DNA from: Pseudomonadota bacterium
Lineage (GTDB): Bacteria; Pseudomonadota; Gammaproteobacteria; Burkholderiales; Burkholderiaceae_C
DNA: 64,000 nt
Reading direction: 5' to 3'
Assembly: GCA_963205115.1 (NCBI GenBank)
Contig: CAUJHV010000074.1
Span: 1-64,000, forward strand
Shown here one piece after another: positions 17,367 through 27,068 of the stretch. The first letter of the stretch is position 1; each line of letters starts with the position of its first letter. The position numbers were made by a program, and so were the translations under genes. The notes below the pieces were generated by a model. That model had not been told where the DNA came from and searched no databases. It saw only the letters and a list, made by a program, of their open reading frames with translations.

Positions 17367-18557
17367 CTACTTGACCAGCGTGGCCTGCCAGGCCCCGTTG
17401 GCGAAGCGGTTGACGCTGACCCGCCCCGTGATGTCGCCCGCCGCGTCGAAGTCCACCGGGCCCGAAGCGCCGTCGTAGTTGATCCGGGTGCCTTGTTTCA
17501 GCAGCGCCCTGGCCTTGGCAAATTCGCCCGGGTAGACCGTCGTTCCGGTCGGACCGGAAACCGCGCGCAGTCCGGCCGACACCTTGCTGCGGTCGGGCGC
17601 GCCGGCAGCCTCGATGGCCAGCGCCATCATGAATGCCGCGTCATACGCGTGTGCGACATAGGGGCCGTCGGGCTTGATGCGGGCGGCGTGGGCCATCGCC
17701 AGCCAACGCTTGTAGCCCTCGCGTTCGGTGTCCGCGGCGGCCAGCACGAAGGTCAGCCGCGACAGTTGTTCGGCACTCAGGGCCGAGGCCAGTTCGGTGG
17801 ACATCAAGCCATCGGTGCCCAGCACGCGGCGCAGGCCGCTTTCGGCCAGCAGCTGCTTGAGGAACTGCACGCCGCCGGATCCTGAGTAGGCAAACAGCGC
17901 GACATCGCCGGCGCCTGCCGCCAAGGCGCGTGCTTCGCCCGCGTAGTCGGCCTGCTTGGGCTGATGCACCTGCTGCATGACCACCCGCCCGCCCAGGCCG
18001 CTGAATGCCTGGGCGAAGACCTGCGCCACGCCGGTGTTGTAGGCATCGCTGGCGTGGCTGACGGCGATCTGGCGGATGCCCATGGCCACCGCCTGCTGAG
18101 CCAGCGACTGTCCCTTCACGGCATCCGAAGGCGCGGTGCGGAAGACCAGGTCCTGGTCGGCCAGCTGGCTGATCTGCGTCGATGCCGATGCCACCGACAG
18201 CGTCACCACGCCGGCCGGGATGGACACCGATCGGGCCTGGCGCAGCGTCACGCCCGAGCACACCGGCCCGACCAGCGCCACCGCACCCGACTGGATCAGC
18301 TGCCGCACCGCCTCCACGCCCTTGTCGGCGTCGCAGGCGGTGTCGGCAAACACCAGCCGGTAGGTGTCGCCCAGCACACCGCCTTGGGCGTTCACCTGCT
18401 GCATGGCCAACTCGGCGCCCTGGCGCATGGCCTTGGCCTGTTCGGCCACCGGTCCGCTGAGGGCGAACGGCGCGCCGACGGTGATGTCGGCCCGCACCGT
18501 CGTGTGGCACAGCATCAGCGCGATACCCGCGAGGGCTGTTCTGGTGGCGAGCGGCAT
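17367..18557 (-). CDS. periplasmic ligand-binding protein (LivJ/Peripla_BP_6 type)
   Basis: The 396-residue protein has a signal peptide (about 1-23, ending VRA) and the type I periplasmic-binding fold of branched-chain amino-acid receptors, starting ITVGAPFALSGPVAEQ. No ABC permease or ATPase genes are nearby; instead it is flanked by histidine kinases on the same strand. This suggests a ligand sensor rather than a transporter part. That role is inferred. The ligand is not identifiable. Confidence 0.88.
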   Translation of the reverse strand: MPLATRTALAGIALMLCHTTVRADITVGAPFALSGPVAEQAKAMRQGAELAMQQVNAQGGVLGDTYRLVFADTACDADKGVEAVRQLIQSGAVALVGPVCSGVTLRQARSVSIPAGVVTLSVASASTQISQLADQDLVFRTAPSDAVKGQSLAQQAVAMGIRQIAVSHASDAYNTGVAQVFAQAFSGLGGRVVMQQVHQPKQADYAGEARALAAGAGDVALFAYSGSGGVQFLKQLLAESGLRRVLGTDGLMSTELASALSAEQLSRLTFVLAAADTEREGYKRWLAMAHAARIKPDGPYVAHAYDAAFMMALAIEAAGAPDRSKVSAGLRAVSGPTGTTVYPGEFAKARALLKQGTRINYDGASGPVDFDAAGDITGRVSVNRFANGAWQATLVK

Positions 18558-18683
18558 GGTGGCGATCGATTTCCCTGAGCAGGTGGACTTCGGTGTCGCC
18601 GCAGAAGCAGGGCGCGGCGATCGATGGACCAGTGTTCATCCGCCACTGCCCGAGCGCATCCGAGAAAGCTCATCGACCGCAGC

Positions 18684-18719
18684 GGTAGAAACCTCCCTCG
18701 TCTACCAGGAGGTTCCTCC
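18684..18719 (-). promoter_or_regulatory. Leader with mutually exclusive hairpins
   Basis: Upstream of the binding-protein gene, the - strand reads GGAGG-AA-CCTCC, then GGTAGA, then GGAGGTT, then TCTACC. The CCTCC segment can pair with the first GGAGG or with the later GGAGGTT, and GGTAGA can pair with TCTACC. These alternatives could form a switchable RNA structure or a kinase-gene terminator. No known riboswitch class is recognised. Confidence 0.35.
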
Positions 18720-18747
18720 CCCCTGTCCGGTTGGCCGCGGTGCGCCT

Positions 18748-20070
<1,323 letters not shown>

Positions 20071-20392
20071 GGTGGGCGCAGCGCCGTCAGCGGCGACTTT
20101 CGGGTCCCTGGCGACGCCGGTGGCGGGCAAGGGTCGTGGCCAGGCGGGCGTCGACGGTGGCACGACCGGATCACAGGGCATGCAGGCCAGTGTGTGGGAG
20201 CCGGCCAGCAGACACACGGGAGGAATCTCCAGGCGGCACGGGGTAGAAAGCTCCCACCCGCGGTGCGCCCCGCCGCGGGGCCAGACCCGCTGCGGTGGCC
20301 GACACCGGCTCCGGCATCGAACGGATCGCGCGGGATCGGCGCTGCGGGTGAAGCCCGATGGCTGCACGCGCACCGCGTGGCAGCATGCCGGC
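20071..20392. other. Divergent intergenic region
   Basis: About 320 bp between the divergent MASE2 kinase and the phytanoyl-CoA dioxygenase-like gene. The kinase frame remains open through it, so part may be coding. I see no RNA gene and no strong sigma-70 promoter. A weak CAGCAT hexamer ends 6 nt before the ATG at 20393. Confidence 0.45.
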
Positions 20393-21196
20393 ATGGCTCA
20401 TCTCGCTCCTGACGAAGTGGCGCACTACCACCAGCAAGGCTGGGTCGTGCCGCGTTTTCGACTGCCCGCGCCGCAGGTCTCGCAGATGGTCGGCGCGCTG
20501 GACGAACTGCTGCGGCTGAACCCGGGCGTGCGCCCCGAAAAGCTCGTGTCGGCACACGTGGCGGGCGACAACGGCGAGGGCGTGCGCGGCGTCGCGGACT
20601 TTCTCGATCTGGCGCGGGACCCGGAACTCGTCGACCTGGTCAGCGACGTCATCGGCGACGACGTGATCCTCTGGGGCTGCCACGTCTTCTGCAAGCCGCC
20701 GGTCGAAGGCTACGAAACCCCGTGGCACCAGGACGGCCACTACTGGCCGATCCGCCCGCTGGCCACCTGCACGGTGTGGGTGGCGCTGGAACCGTCCACG
20801 CGCAGCAACGGCTGTCTGCGCGTGATCCCGGGCTCACACCACGGGCAGGTCCTGCACCCGCACCTGCACGAGGACCGCACCGACCTGACGCTGAACCAGC
20901 GCATGGCCGACGGCAGCTTCGACGAATCGCAGGCCGTGAATATCGAACTCGAGCCCGGACAGATGTCGATGCACGACGTCTACATGATCCATGGGGCGCA
21001 TGCGAACACCTCGTCCGTTAGGCGCACGGGGGTGGCCTTGCGCTACATGCCGTCGAGCTCGCTGTTCGATCGTGCGCTGCGGCCGGTGGACGGCAAGACC
21101 GGCGTGCCCGTCGACTTTGCGCGGCGTCCTCTCTGGCTGCTGCGTGGCATCGACCGCAGCGGGCGCAACGATTTCGAGGTCGGTCACGTGCGCTGA
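20393..21196 (+). CDS. phytanoyl-CoA dioxygenase family protein
   Basis: The 267-residue protein is an Fe(II)/2-oxoglutarate-dependent oxygenase of the PhyH fold. The facial triad is visible as His112 and Asp114 (WHQDGHYW) with a distal His200 (MIHGAHANTS) and a downstream Arg pair for 2-oxoglutarate. Family members hydroxylate diverse substrates, including phytanoyl-CoA and secondary metabolites, so the substrate cannot be named. The track frame extends upstream, but homologues begin near this Met. The 3' end overlaps the convergent EamA gene by 13 bp. Confidence 0.88.
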   Translation: MAHLAPDEVAHYHQQGWVVPRFRLPAPQVSQMVGALDELLRLNPGVRPEKLVSAHVAGDNGEGVRGVADFLDLARDPELVDLVSDVIGDDVILWGCHVFCKPPVEGYETPWHQDGHYWPIRPLATCTVWVALEPSTRSNGCLRVIPGSHHGQVLHPHLHEDRTDLTLNQRMADGSFDESQAVNIELEPGQMSMHDVYMIHGAHANTSSVRRTGVALRYMPSSSLFDRALRPVDGKTGVPVDFARRPLWLLRGIDRSGRNDFEVGHVR

Positions 21197-22092
21197 GATT
21201 TGAGGCCGGGCGTCCACAGCCCGGCAGCCAGCGCGGTGCCCAGCAGGATCACGCTGCCCGCGGCGAGCATCACCGGCGTGACGGCTTCTTCCAGGAAGAT
21301 GCCGCCCCAGCCCATGGCAAACACCGGAATCAGGTAGGTCACGGTCATCGCGCGGGCCGGCCCGACATGGGCGATGAGGCGGAAGTACAGCAGGTAGGCC
21401 AGGCCCGTGCAGGCCACGCCCAGCACGCCGACGGCGGCCCACGCGACGGGCGTCGGTTGCACGACCGGCCAGGTCATGAGGGCCGGCACCAGCAACCACG
21501 CGGCCGCCGCCATCTGGCTGCCGGCCGCCACGGCCATCGGCGGCACGCCCGCCAGGTAGCGCTTGGTGTAGTTGGCGCCGAAGCCGTAGCCGATGGTGGC
21601 CAGCACGCAGGCCAGCGCGGCCCATGAGGCGTGGGTGGCGTCGCCAGTCGCGCGCATGCCGGCCTTGTCCGCCAGCAGCCACAGCACACCGCCAAAACCC
21701 AGGGCCAGGCCCGTCACGCGCGCCCGTCCGGGGCGGTCGTGCAGCCACAGCCAGGCGATCAAGGCGCCCCACAAGGGCGTCGAGGCATTGAAGACCGAGG
21801 CCAGCCCGCCGGTGATCCAGATCATCGCGTAGCCGTAGGCAAGGAAGGGGATCGCGGAATTGACCAACCCCACGACAGCGATCGGCCGCCACTGCTGCCG
21901 CAACGCCGGCCACTGGCCCTGCATCAGCACGATCGGCAGCAGCGCCAGGGTGGCCAGCAGCACGCGCACGGCCGCCAGCGGTGCCGCGCCGAATTCGTGC
22001 GCGCTCAGCCGCATGAAAAGGAATGACGCGCCCCACAACGCCGCCAGGGCCAGCAATTCGGCCACCTGGCCCATCGACATCGAACGGTTCAC
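21184..22092 (-). CDS. EamA/DMT-family transporter
   Basis: The 302-residue protein has ten predicted hydrophobic helices in two EamA repeats (first starting LLALAALWGASFLFMR, second starting ASWAALACVLATIGYG). This fold exports or imports small metabolites; the substrate cannot be deduced. The GTG start at 22092 overlaps the ogt stop as GTGA. It is therefore the third gene of the ada-alkA/ogt operon. Whether it is functionally linked to alkylation repair is unknown. Confidence 0.88.
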   Translation of the reverse strand: MNRSMSMGQVAELLALAALWGASFLFMRLSAHEFGAAPLAAVRVLLATLALLPIVLMQGQWPALRQQWRPIAVVGLVNSAIPFLAYGYAMIWITGGLASVFNASTPLWGALIAWLWLHDRPGRARVTGLALGFGGVLWLLADKAGMRATGDATHASWAALACVLATIGYGFGANYTKRYLAGVPPMAVAAGSQMAAAAWLLVPALMTWPVVQPTPVAWAAVGVLGVACTGLAYLLYFRLIAHVGPARAMTVTYLIPVFAMGWGGIFLEEAVTPVMLAAGSVILLGTALAAGLWTPGLKSQRT

Positions 22093-22604
22093 GTCAGCAG
22101 CACCCCTTCGTGTTGCAGCAGGCGCTCCTTGCGCGGCAGTCCGGCAGCGTAACCCGTCAGCGAACCGTTGGCGCCGATCACGCGGTGGCAGGGCACCAGC
22201 ACGGCCGCGGGATTGCGGCCGATGGCCGTGCCGGTGGCGCGCGGCATGGCGCCCGAACCCACGCGGGCGGCCACCTCGCCATAGGTCCAGGTGCGGCCCT
22301 GGGGGATCTGCAGCAGCACCTGCCACACGGCGCGCTGGAAGAGGCTGCCATGCAGGTCCAGCGGCACGTCGTCGACGGACGGGTCTTCGCCGCGCCAGTA
22401 GGCCTGCAGCCAGGCGGCCGCAGCGCGCACGTGCGGGTGCTGCGTGTCCAGCGGCACCGGCGAGGTGTCTTCGCGGTGGTACTTGTCGCCTTCGAACAGC
22501 AAGGCGGCCAGGCCGCGCTCGGTGACCAGCGCGGTCATCGCACCCAGCGGCGATTCGATCGGTGCACGCGCCACCAGCGGCAGGTCAAGCAGGGAGGTGG
22601 TCAT
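22089..22604 (-). CDS. ogt: methylated-DNA--protein-cysteine methyltransferase
   Basis: The 171-residue protein repairs O6-methylguanine by irreversible transfer of the methyl group to its own cysteine. The active-site motif PCHRVI has Cys139, preceded by the helix-turn-helix region with RATGTAIGRNP. The length fits Ogt rather than the larger Ada. ATG 22604 has a GGAG-type ribosome site and lies inside the end of the upstream glycosylase gene (20-bp overlap). It forms one operon with ada-alkA and the EamA gene. Confidence 0.94.
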   Translation of the reverse strand: MTTSLLDLPLVARAPIESPLGAMTALVTERGLAALLFEGDKYHREDTSPVPLDTQHPHVRAAAAWLQAYWRGEDPSVDDVPLDLHGSLFQRAVWQVLLQIPQGRTWTYGEVAARVGSGAMPRATGTAIGRNPAAVLVPCHRVIGANGSLTGYAAGLPRKERLLQHEGVLLT

Positions 22605-24102
22605 GGGGTTTCTCCAGGTGTTGCCACAGGCCGATGACGGCGTACGAGCGCCACGGCCGCCAGGCCTCGGCCCGCAGGCGCGCGGCGGCGATGTCGCGCG
22701 AGCCCAGCGCATTGAGCACGCCGATGTCCGAGGCGGGAAAGGCATCGGGCCAGGCCAGCACGCGCATGGCGATCAGCTGTGCAGTCCATTCGCCGATGCC
22801 GGGCAGGGCCTGCAGAGCGGCCAGGGTCTCCTCGACCGGCGCGGCGGCATGCAGCGCGATGCGCCCCTCGGCCACGGCACGCGCCAGGCCTTGCAGTGCG
22901 CCCACACGCTGGCGCACGATGCCCAGCCGGCCCAGGGTGTCGGGCGAAGCCGCGGCCACGGCGGCGGCGGTCGGGAAGACGTGTGTCAGGCCGGCCGGCG
23001 CGTCGGCCAAGGGCTCGCCCAGGCTCGCGACCAGTCGCAACGCCAGCGTGCGCGCGGCGGCGACCGTGACCTGCTGGCCCAGGATCACGCGCGCGGCGGT
23101 CTCGAAGCCGTCGAAGCTGCCCGGCAGGCGCAGGCCCGCGGGCACCGCGGTGGGCAGCAGTGCCAAGGCCGGGTCGATGGCGTCGGGGTCGGCGTCCAGA
23201 TCCAGCGCCACGCGGCAGCGCGCGATGACGGCGCCCAGGTGCGGCAGCAGCGCGGCGCATGGGCGCAGATGGACCTCGGGGCGCGTGGCGTCAAACGTGA
23301 GCTGCATCCAGCCCACGACGCGACGACCGTCTGCAGTGTCGATGCATAACGTTCGAAAGAAGCCGTTATCGGTCGATTGCTCGAGACCGGGAATGGCGCG
23401 GTTGCGGAAGAAGCGCAGCAGGCCCGCGATGTCGTAGGGCGGCCGATAGGGCAGTCGCACGAGCGCGTGCGCGGCGGCCGGATCGGCATCGGCCCCGGAT
23501 CGCTGGCGCCGCAAGGCGGTGGGCTGCAGCCGGTATTGCGCGGCAAAGGCGGCATGGAAGCGGCGCAGGCTGCCAAAGCCCGTGGCGTGTGCGATGTCGG
23601 TGATGCTGAGCTGTGTGTCGGTCAGCAGCTGCTTGGCCTGCAGCAGGCGGCGTGTGCCCAGGTATTCCACGGGCGAGACGCCAAAGCGTTCGGCAAAGAT
23701 GCGCCGCAGGTGGCGGTCGGTCACGCCCAGGCGTGCGGCGACTTGCGGCAGGCGCATCGGACGGCCTTCGGCCACCGCCAGATCCAGCAGCCGCGCGGCC
23801 TGCTGGGCCAGCGCGTGCGGTGAATCGACGAGCGACAGTCCGGGCGCCAGCTCTGGCCGGCAGCGCAGGCAGGGCCGGAAGCCCGCAGCCTCGGCCTGTG
23901 CCGCGTGGCCGAAGAAACGGCAATGGCGCTGCAGCGGCATGCGCACGCGGCACACGGGCCGGCAATACACGCCGGTGCTGGTGACGCCGACGAAGAAGCG
24001 TCCATCGAAGCGCGCGTCGTGCGCTTGCATCGCGGCATACCAGCGCGTGGATTCCGCGCTGATGGCAGACGCGCGGCCGGTGGTGGCAAGTTCGCTGGAC
24101 AT
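22585..24102 (-). CDS. Ada-like regulator fused to AlkA DNA-3-methyladenine glycosylase
   Basis: The 505-residue protein joins three parts. An Ada N-terminal methyl-phosphotriester domain has zinc Cys47, Cys51, Cys78 and Cys81 (Cys47 matches the methyl acceptor of Ada). An AraC-type helix-turn-helix follows (about 100-190), then an AlkA glycosylase with the HhH motif LPGIGEWTAQ and a downstream catalytic Asp in PASDIGVL. It should sense methylated DNA, activate transcription and excise alkylated bases. A TACCAT hexamer ends 6 nt before ATG 24102, suggesting a leaderless start. Downstream ogt overlaps by 20 bp. Confidence 0.94.
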   Translation of the reverse strand: MSSELATTGRASAISAESTRWYAAMQAHDARFDGRFFVGVTSTGVYCRPVCRVRMPLQRHCRFFGHAAQAEAAGFRPCLRCRPELAPGLSLVDSPHALAQQAARLLDLAVAEGRPMRLPQVAARLGVTDRHLRRIFAERFGVSPVEYLGTRRLLQAKQLLTDTQLSITDIAHATGFGSLRRFHAAFAAQYRLQPTALRRQRSGADADPAAAHALVRLPYRPPYDIAGLLRFFRNRAIPGLEQSTDNGFFRTLCIDTADGRRVVGWMQLTFDATRPEVHLRPCAALLPHLGAVIARCRVALDLDADPDAIDPALALLPTAVPAGLRLPGSFDGFETAARVILGQQVTVAAARTLALRLVASLGEPLADAPAGLTHVFPTAAAVAAASPDTLGRLGIVRQRVGALQGLARAVAEGRIALHAAAPVEETLAALQALPGIGEWTAQLIAMRVLAWPDAFPASDIGVLNALGSRDIAAARLRAEAWRPWRSYAVIGLWQHLEKPHDHLPA

Positions 24103-24345
24103 GCGGGCATGGTAGGCGTTGGCTGGCGCAAGGCTCGCCGTTTTCGGACATGTGCTTCGGCCGGCCAGGGATACGCCGGCCCTTGCGGCCGGCAAGCGTC
24201 CTGCTCGTGCTGCGTCAGGTGTCTGCAGATTAGGGAGCAATCCCTCGAGCCAGGGTCGAATGGGGCTGCGGATGCCGCTGCTGTCAGCGGGAACCGATGG
24301 GGCGCTGCCTACAATGACCACTTCGGCTCAGACGCGTCACCTGCA

Positions 24346-25734
24346 ATGAAATTCGAACCCAGCATCTTCAAGGCGTACGACATCCGCGGCATCGTCGGCA
24401 AGACCATCGACGAGACATTCGCCGAACACCTCGGCCGCGCCTTCGGTTCGGAGGCGATCCTGGCGGGCGAAAAGGCCGTGGCCGTCGGCCGCGATGGGCG
24501 TCTGTCGGGTCCGGGTCTGTCAGCGGCGCTGATCCGCGGTCTGGCCTCGACGGGCCTGGACGTCGTGGATCTCGGGCCGGTGACCACGCCGATGCTGTAT
24601 TACGTGGCCGCCACGCGCGGCCAGCACGGCTGCCACTCGGGCATCCAGGTCACGGGCAGCCACAACCCGAAGGATTACAACGGCTTCAAGATGGTGCTCG
24701 CCGGGCGGGCCATCTATGGCGACGAGATTCAGAACCTGCGCCGTCGCATCGAGGCCGAACGTTATTTCAGCGGCCCCGGCCGGTCGGCCGCCATGGATAT
24801 CCAGGCCGAGTATCTGCACCGCATCACCAGCGACTGCAAGCTCGCGCGACCGATGAAGATCGTCGTCGATTCGGGCAACGGCATTCCGGGTGCCTCGTCA
24901 CCGGGCATCCTGCGTGCGCTGGGTTGCGAGGTGCGCGAGTTGTATTCGGAGGTCGATGGCGACTTCCCGAACCACCACCCCGATCCGAGCAAGCCGGAAA
25001 ACCTGGCCGACCTGATCCACGTGGTCAAGACCACCGACGCCGAACTCGGCCTGGCCTTCGACGGCGACGGCGACCGCCTGGGCATCGTCACCAAGGACGG
25101 GCAGATCATCTATCCCGATCGGCAGATCATGCTGCTGGCCGTGGACGTGCTCAAGCGCAATCCGGGCGCCACGGTGATCTACGACGTCAAGTGCACGCAG
25201 CGCCTGGCGCCGGTCATCCGCGAAGCCGGCGGCGTGCCGCTGATGTTCAAGACCGGCCACTCGCTTATCAAGGCCAAGCTGAAGGAAACGGGCGCCCCGT
25301 TTGCCGGCGAGATGAGCGGCCACATCTTCTTCAAGGAACGCTGGTACGGCTTCGACGATGCCACCTACACGGCGGCACGCGTGCTGGAGATCCTCTCGCG
25401 GTCGAAGAACCCCAGCGCCGTGCTCAATGCGCTGCCCACCAGCTTCAACACGCCTGAACTGAACGTGCCCTGCGCCGAAGGCGAGCCGGCGCGTCTGGTG
25501 ACGGAACTGCAGAAGAGCGCGCGTTTCCCCGGCGCCGAGATCACGACGATCGACGGTCTGCGCGCCGACTACAAGGATGGGTTCGGATTGATCCGCGCAT
25601 CGAACACGACGCCGGTGCTGGTGATGCGTTTCGAGGGCCATACCGAGCAGGCCCTGCACCGCATCGAGTCGGACTTCATGGCCGCGTTGCGTGCCGTCAA
25701 GCCCGACGCCCAGATCGCGGCAGCGGCGCATTGA
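24346..25734 (+). CDS. phosphomannomutase/phosphoglucomutase
   Basis: The 462-residue alpha-D-phosphohexomutase interconverts mannose or glucose 6- and 1-phosphates, supplying sugar nucleotides for LPS and exopolysaccharide. Domains in order: active-site Ser105 in TGSHNPKDYNG, the metal loop DGDGDRLG, the sugar loop GEMSGHIFF, and the C-terminal phosphate loop RASNTTP. The length and motifs match AlgC/ManB types. A TACAAT hexamer lies at 24310-24315, but no clear -35 does. waaA overlaps the stop by 4 bp. Confidence 0.94.
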   Translation: MKFEPSIFKAYDIRGIVGKTIDETFAEHLGRAFGSEAILAGEKAVAVGRDGRLSGPGLSAALIRGLASTGLDVVDLGPVTTPMLYYVAATRGQHGCHSGIQVTGSHNPKDYNGFKMVLAGRAIYGDEIQNLRRRIEAERYFSGPGRSAAMDIQAEYLHRITSDCKLARPMKIVVDSGNGIPGASSPGILRALGCEVRELYSEVDGDFPNHHPDPSKPENLADLIHVVKTTDAELGLAFDGDGDRLGIVTKDGQIIYPDRQIMLLAVDVLKRNPGATVIYDVKCTQRLAPVIREAGGVPLMFKTGHSLIKAKLKETGAPFAGEMSGHIFFKERWYGFDDATYTAARVLEILSRSKNPSAVLNALPTSFNTPELNVPCAEGEPARLVTELQKSARFPGAEITTIDGLRADYKDGFGLIRASNTTPVLVMRFEGHTEQALHRIESDFMAALRAVKPDAQIAAAAH

Positions 25735-27056
25735 GCGCGTCGCCCGCCGACCTTCCCGGAACCCCTGCATTGTCCGCGCCGGCACGATTTTTCTATTCCT
25801 GGTTGCTGCGGCTGATCACGCCGCTGTACCTGTTGCGCCTGCTGTTGCGCAGCGTGCGTGAGCCGCTGTACCGGCGTGACCTGATGGGCCGCCTGGCCTA
25901 CGGCGGGCAGCGCGCGGCCAAGGATTGTGTGTGGGTGCATGCGGTCTCGCTGGGCGAGACACGCGCGGCCGAGGCGCTCATCAACGCCATGCGCGAGATG
26001 GACCCCAAGATGCCGCTGCTGCTGACGCACAGCACGGCCACGGGCTGCGAGGCCGGCAAGAACCTGCTGCGCCCCGGTGATCTGCAGGCCTGGTTCCCGT
26101 ACGACACGCCGGGAGCGGTCAAGCGCTTCCTGCGTCGCCACCGGCCGACCGTGGGCGTGCTGATGGAAACCGAGATCTGGCCCAACCTCATGCACCAGGC
26201 CCACCGCTGGCGCGTGCCCATGGTGCTGGCCAATGCGCGGCTGAGCGAGCGCAGCCTGCGCAAGGCCGAGCGCTGGCCGTCGCTGTCCCGCGCGGCGCTG
26301 GGCGCGCTGGACCAGACCTTGGCCCAGACCGAAGACGACGCCTTTCGCCTGCGCAAGGCCGGCGCGCGCCAGGTGCGCGTCATGGGCAACCTGAAGTTCG
26401 ACATGACGCCGCCGCCGCGGCTGCTGGCCCGCGGCCTGGATTGGCGCCAGCGCGTCAGCCGTTACGTGGTCGTGGCCGCCAGCACGCGCAATGGCGAAGA
26501 GTGGCCGATGCTCAAGGCCTGGATGGACCTGCCCGCGCCGCGGCCCTTGCTGCTCATCGTGCCCCGGCACCCACAGCGCTTCGACGAGGTCGCCAACCTG
26601 ATCGTCGAGTCGGGCCTGCGCTTGCGCCGGCGCAGCGAATTCACCGATGTCCTGCCGGCGGTGGTCGACGATGTCGACGTCTGGCTGGGCGACAGTGTCG
26701 GAGAACTGCCGATGTATTACGGCATGGCCGATGTCGCCCTGCTGGGCGGCAGTTTTGCGCCGTTGGGCGGGCAGAACCTGATCGAGGCCACGGCCTGTGG
26801 CTGCCCGCTGGTGATGGGGCCGCACACCTTCAATTTCGCCCAGGCCGCTCAAATGGCCAAGGCGGCTGGCGCGGCGCACCGCGTTCAGAACATCGAAGAA
26901 GGCGTCAAGGCCGCGGTGGCGCTGGCGATGGACCCGCGCCGCAACGACTGGGTCGAGCGTGCACTGTCCTTCGCGGCCGCGCACCGAGGCGCCTCGCAGC
27001 GCATGGCCGACGCCGCGCTGCGGCAGCGCAACGCGGGTTCGCGCGGAACGACTTGA
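25731..27056 (+). CDS. waaA: 3-deoxy-D-manno-octulosonic acid (Kdo) transferase
   Basis: WaaA attaches Kdo to lipid A precursors at the inner membrane. The 441-residue protein has an N-terminal hydrophobic anchor (about 18-42), the family motifs HAVSLGETRAA, METEIWPN and MGNLKFDM, and a C-terminal GT-B domain with GGSFAPLGGQNLIE. The longest start is TTG 25731, overlapping the phosphomutase stop (TTGA). A second TTG at 25770 is also possible. It converges on the TolC-like gene with a 12-bp gap and no visible terminator. Confidence 0.94.
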   Translation: MSASPADLPGTPALSAPARFFYSWLLRLITPLYLLRLLLRSVREPLYRRDLMGRLAYGGQRAAKDCVWVHAVSLGETRAAEALINAMREMDPKMPLLLTHSTATGCEAGKNLLRPGDLQAWFPYDTPGAVKRFLRRHRPTVGVLMETEIWPNLMHQAHRWRVPMVLANARLSERSLRKAERWPSLSRAALGALDQTLAQTEDDAFRLRKAGARQVRVMGNLKFDMTPPPRLLARGLDWRQRVSRYVVVAASTRNGEEWPMLKAWMDLPAPRPLLLIVPRHPQRFDEVANLIVESGLRLRRRSEFTDVLPAVVDDVDVWLGDSVGELPMYYGMADVALLGGSFAPLGGQNLIEATACGCPLVMGPHTFNFAQAAQMAKAAGAAHRVQNIEEGVKAAVALAMDPRRNDWVERALSFAAAHRGASQRMADAALRQRNAGSRGTT

Positions 27057-27068
27057 ATTCTTGCGGGA

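Noticed and set aside
17367..18557. Complete ABC importer operon
   Set aside because: No permease or ATPase genes occur on either side.
24310..24315. Sigma-70 promoter for the phosphomutase gene
   Set aside because: TACAAT is present but no -35 occurs at the right spacing.
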